DNA of 33,155 nt from positions 1-33,155 of the forward strand of contig LRSR01000793.1 in assembly GCA_001579985.1 (NCBI GenBank). Reading direction: 5' to 3'. The position numbers were made by a program, and so were the translations under genes. Source of the DNA: Hypsibius dujardini (lineage: Eukaryota > Tardigrada > Eutardigrada > Parachela > Hypsibiidae). Below the pieces are notes generated by a model, which made no database searches, was not told the origin of the DNA, and saw only the letters and a program-made list of their open reading frames with translations. Positions 29,250 to 33,155 of the stretch are shown here, in pieces (positions within the stretch are counted from its first letter, which is position 1; every line of letters begins with the position of its first letter).

Positions 29250-29380
29250 GGCACAGGCACAGGCACCGATATAGACACAGACACAGGCCCAGACACAGAC
29301 ACAGACACAGACACAGACACAGACACAGACACAGACACAGACACATATATAAAGACACAGACACAGACAGACACAGGCAT
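29250..29380 (+). repeat. (GACACA)n array, inverted copy of the TGTGTC type
   Basis: ACAGAC/GACACA units for about 130 bp, with variant units (CAGGCA, ATATAAA) inside. It is the same hexamer as at 26504 and 28022, but on the other strand. Confidence 0.95.
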
Positions 29381-30477
29381 AGTGCTGTTGACTGACTGTA
29401 TTTACAAATAATTGAAATTGCAACGGTGCCACACTTTAATTAGTTCATAAGAATCTATATATCGAACGATACGCATGTTACTAAAATGATAGTTTTCTGC
29501 TCGAGCTGCCGAGCAGCACGCTGGTCAATGAAGCGGTTAAAGCTTCAACCCCTCTCAAGTCGTTTGTTGCTGCCGGAGGAGCAGGTTGTAGTTTCGGTTG
29601 ATTAGTTTGTGATAGCCCATCATTTAGTGAGGAAGAAAAGTGACACCTATTGTAAAAGCCTGGCGGAGAGACATGTGTTGAGACTGTTCAATTTACATGA
29701 AGGAGGAGCGCCAGCAGTAGTGGTTGTGTGTCTGCGTCTGGTGCACCGATTCCTTCCTGGAGAGATTGATGAACTCTTCGGGAGCCCTTAACTTCGATCC
29801 AGACAACACCCTCCCCTTGCTTACAAAAATTAAACGACTACCAACAAAACAACGAAATGAGGTGCGAGAGGAAGTTGACTCTTCGTCTCGCCTGATCACG
29901 CAGACACAACGGAAACTAATAAAGCCCAGGACAGCATGTGGGCAGACATTGCTGTATAACACTGTCTCATTTAGAATGAAAACTCTATGAAGGCTAAAGA
30001 GGAGGCGGAGCCGTCTGATTGAGAAATGACAAAGTGCATATTGAGTTTGTAGAAATATATCACATCTTCCCCTCCCTTAACCCCTTAGTTAGTTATGTAT
30101 GTAGAGGGAGATATCTACGGGAACAGTCATCATCCCATCCCGCGATCATGCACGCCTCATTATTTTGGCGCCCTGCGATCGCGAATTGTATAGTGCCCAT
30201 CATACATTGAACAGAGTACAACAAGGGCCCGGCTCGTGCTATTAGCCATTCAATTGCAAAAAGTCAGTATCACGGTTAAATGCTTTTGCATTGGGCAGAC
30301 AATTGTCGTGGTCTCGGGATGAGACGGGAGGCAGTTTCTAAAGGATCACAGTGTGGTCATTGATACCCATTTCCTGAAGTCAGATGGGCTCCAGAATATT
30401 TTCCCTAATCATTTGGCCATCTCATTTCGCCTTTGACTCCTGTCTCTCTCACTCTCTGTCTCTCTGTCTATATGTTT

Positions 30478-30529
30478 CTTGTCTGTCTGTCTGTCTATCT
30501 GTCTGTCTGTCTGTCTGCGTGTCTGTGTA

Positions 30530-30578
<49 letters not shown>

Positions 30579-30629
30579 GTGCTGTCTGTGTGTTTGTCTG
30601 TATGTCTGTCTGACTGTCTGACTGTCTGT
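30478..30629 (+). repeat. (GTCT)n tetranucleotide array
   Basis: About 150 bp of GTCT units with interspersed GTGT, ATCT and GACT variants. Confidence 0.95.
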
Positions 30630-30781
30630 GATAAAATTGATAAAAATGAGGATGTGCTAAAGAGAGGAAGGCCATGGGCGCTTTTGAGCGGGGAAAAAGG
30701 GGTCGCGACAAACGTTATGATCGTGTAAACTCAAACTCTAAATAACCCCGAACTGGTCGGCCGCGCGCGCGAGCGCGACAC

Positions 30782-30900
30782 GCAATGCAGTCATCGAAAC
30801 CGAGATAATAAGCCTCATTAGCGACGATAATCCTATTAAGCCTCCCCGCCTATTTGCGGGATAACATCGGGCCGCGGGGGAAAACGGGGCGCTTCCGCCT
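30782..30900 (+). promoter_or_regulatory. Candidate noncoding regulatory island
   Basis: Sequence of higher complexity than its surroundings, with GATAATAAG (GATA-like), CTCATTAG, TAATCC (K50/Otx-like) next to TATTAAG, and GGATAAC. CpG content is raised nearby (CGCGCGCGAGCGCG just upstream). It is noncoding in all frames by inspection. Confidence 0.25.
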
Positions 30901-32694
30901 TCCATTTCTCACTTATAAAACGCTTTTGGGGATAGGTTATGAACTAATGATCGATACATATATGTATATATATATATTACTAACGAGAAATATGGGAGAT
31001 GTAAGCGCTTGAAATACATTTTAATTACCAGATCGAGCCTGATAATGATGAAAACAAGGTGGTCGATAATTTAAACCTTGGAATGTAATTTTTAGGAGGA
31101 ACAAAAATAGAAAAATTTAAACCTTGGAGTGTGACTAAAATAGGCGAACTGTTGTGGATGTACTTGCCGAAGGCGTTGGTTGACGGTCATGACGTTGGTT
31201 GACGTTGGTTGACGGTCATGTATAAGTAGAACATGTTTTGTATTGCAATATCGCTAATTGGGTGGAACCTTCAATATATACGAGACAATTAATGGTCGAT
31301 ATACGAGATACATTAAAATGAAATTAAACTGAAACGGAAGCTAGATCTCCGTCTGCAATATCTTCATGTTTGGCAATGTAAAAACTATAGACTAAACTAG
31401 AAAGTGTGATAAATTACTGTAAACTGAAACGTTAAATTTATTTATTTATTTTTTGCGTTGTTAGTTTCTGCAAACCTGTTAGAAAGTTAATGATTTGGTT
31501 ACCAGACACAAAAGTGGAAAAACTTGAAAACTAAACCCAATTATCTTGCCATAAACTAAACTAAAATACTTGTTATTAATTTGATAGTTAATTTTAATTT
31601 TAAAATATATTACTACCTAACTAAACAATTAAACTAAAACTCAGAAGTCAAGTAACTAATTTTAGTGGACCAATAAGCTGATTATTTAATTACAAATATT
31701 TTGCTTTTGTCATCCAAAAATTATAAAGTATTCTAAACTGTTGAGATACGCAAGGGGGCTGACTGACGCGACTGTGTTTTATTAACTGACAAGCTATCCT
31801 CGAGGACCACTCTTTGGTGAGGCCCTTAACGGAGAACCTTTTTTGTGCGAGTAAATCCTTGCTGAAATTCAAGGGTTAGCTTGTTTACATTCTCGCTTGC
31901 TCACTCAGCGCATATCAATCACACAGGACGAATTTTTTCGTAAACATTGAAACGGAGCGTAATGGGTTTTTTTGCGTAATAGCTTTCTGTAAATCGTCTT
32001 TAATTAGCTGTGGGAAAGATCACCCGAGAAAACATGTGCGGTTCTTTCCCCTGCTGGTATTCAAGCTATAGCGGTCCCTTCAACATCGCCTAAAATTGGG
32101 AGCATGTGATAATCCGGTCCCATGCATGCATCGCGCCATCTTTCTAAATGAATACGACGTTCAAAGTTGTTTTCTAATTATATGAAATTGGCTAAATAAT
32201 AACCAGTCAGTCAATCAGTCAGTTAGTCAGTTAATCAGTCAGTCATTCTCTATTCGGGTAACTTAGCAGCAGTGGGGGTTACTTAGTTAGTTAGCAACTT
32301 ATCCGGGGAGAAAAGGTAAAAACAGATAAATGTCAAGATGATTATTAACTCGTATCACTGACATGTATATATATATATATATATAGCACTGTATAGTGTG
32401 TATACGTATATTAAGAAAAAGATGATTACTGAAGAAGCGAGAGAGAAAAGAGAGAAAAGGGGATCCCCTTAATGTGACATTTCGCTTCATCTTTCTGTTT
32501 TTCTTCTGTGTGCATCATGTGGCCGAAACTGAGATGTAACCTCCCCGCTGAGATGATGATATCTAATTTTCCCTTCACTTCGCGGCAAAAACTCGCCGCA
32601 ATCTCTTCGCTCCTCTACGCTCGCTGTTCTCTCTATAATAAAGCGGCAATAAATGGCGTAATTGAAATCGCTTCACACACACACAAAGGCAGCC

Positions 32695-32731
<37 letters not shown>

Positions 32732-33155
32732 GACAAACGCCACACCATGCAGACAAGCGAGCGCGCGGTAATGATGCGAATTAGAGCGATCGCTTTTAGT
32801 CGCTCGAAAAAATACTCATCTCTCTCTCTCTCGCTTTCTTCGGTACTGTGCGAATTACTTACTTACTGCAAGGAGCAGTTGTTGAAGCGCGACAAATGCA
32901 ATTGCGATAAAGGCCCGCGCCGGGGTCGCGGAAATTAAAGGGGCTGCGGAAATGAGCGCGCGTTCCCCCGCTGCACACACAAAGGAGATGTATGTGATCC
33001 AGAAAATCTCTTCACCCGACCCGGCCGAGTGGAAAATGATAAGGCTAACAAATAGTTTTATGCGCTAATCTGCCTTTAGATTGATTTTTAATCATCTGCC
33101 AGTATCACTTTATTGTGGTTGACATTGAGGCGCCTCCTTTGATATACCCTAGCTA

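Larger units (their letters stand above)
29385..33155. other. Noncoding downstream region, no gene seen
   Basis: Apart from the arrays listed, I found no family-like coding segment on either strand. Notable small items are a direct repeat of GTTGGTTGACGGTCATG at about 31174-31219, a (CAGT)n-like tract at 32205-32250, (TA)n at 32365-32386, (ACAG)n at 32695-32733, and CpG-rich stretches near 30755 and 32920-32970. A near-palindromic AGATTGAT...AATCATCT lies at about 33078-33097. Confidence 0.5.

Noticed and set aside
30384-30728. Cys/Leu/Ser-Val-rich frame across the GTCT array
   Set aside because: Produced by the tetranucleotide repeat, with no start context or flanking coding sequence.

Overview
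The window is animal nuclear DNA. Genes are split by GT-AG introns of about 80 to 1100 bp, and there are short DNA-transposon remnants and many microsatellites. Two points favour a protostome, most likely an ecdysozoan. There is a cluster of insect-type gustatory receptor-like (GR) genes carrying the TY-x5-Q signature, and there is an Msx/Drop homeobox gene. A tardigrade is my best guess from the compact genes and the small secreted PAN-like proteins, but the sequence does not prove it. There is one assembly gap of 55 N.

Layout. 1-1345 (+): 3' part of a class-A GPCR. Its intron is a transposon with hAT-like hallmarks: an 8-bp target duplication and inverted ends beginning TAGGGAT. Removing the intron restores the pre-insertion codons exactly. 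1798-4311 (-): a decayed GR pseudogene filled with inverted-repeat elements. 4312-5811: noncoding, with two hairpin repeats. 5812-6255 (+): a 147-aa single-exon gene that I do not recognise. 7650-10574 (-): a four-exon GR gene (479 aa) with a probable GC-AG first intron. 11309-12195: an uncertain reading frame interrupted by a 501-bp TA-flanked CAGT...ACTG element. 12218-12473 (+): the last exon of a probable GPI-anchored protein. 12881-13172: a foldback element. 13311-13976 (+): a secreted protein with two PAN/Apple-like repeats. 14352-14414: a tRNA-like, perhaps SINE-derived, sequence. 15163-15786 (+): a pseudogene copy of the PAN-like gene. 15988-18698 (-): a second intact four-exon GR gene (481 aa).

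From about 19 kb the character changes. Decayed gene copies disappear, and microsatellites of (GTCT)n, (TGTGTC)n, GA and TA type dominate. The only convincing gene is Msx (23303-25193, +, three exons, 298 aa). It has an EH1-like repressor motif, a full homeodomain split by an intron between Q50 and N51, and His/Gln tracts. The last 8 kb shows no convincing gene. It contains clusters of homeodomain-type core motifs that could be regulatory.

The left half reads as a fast-evolving environmental-sensing and secreted-protein neighbourhood: chemoreceptors, a GPCR, PAN-like and GPI-type proteins, with fresh pseudogenes. The right half reads as a developmental-regulator locus. I see no operon or other joint system linking the genes. 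The most unusual item is the transposon-made intron at 268-998.
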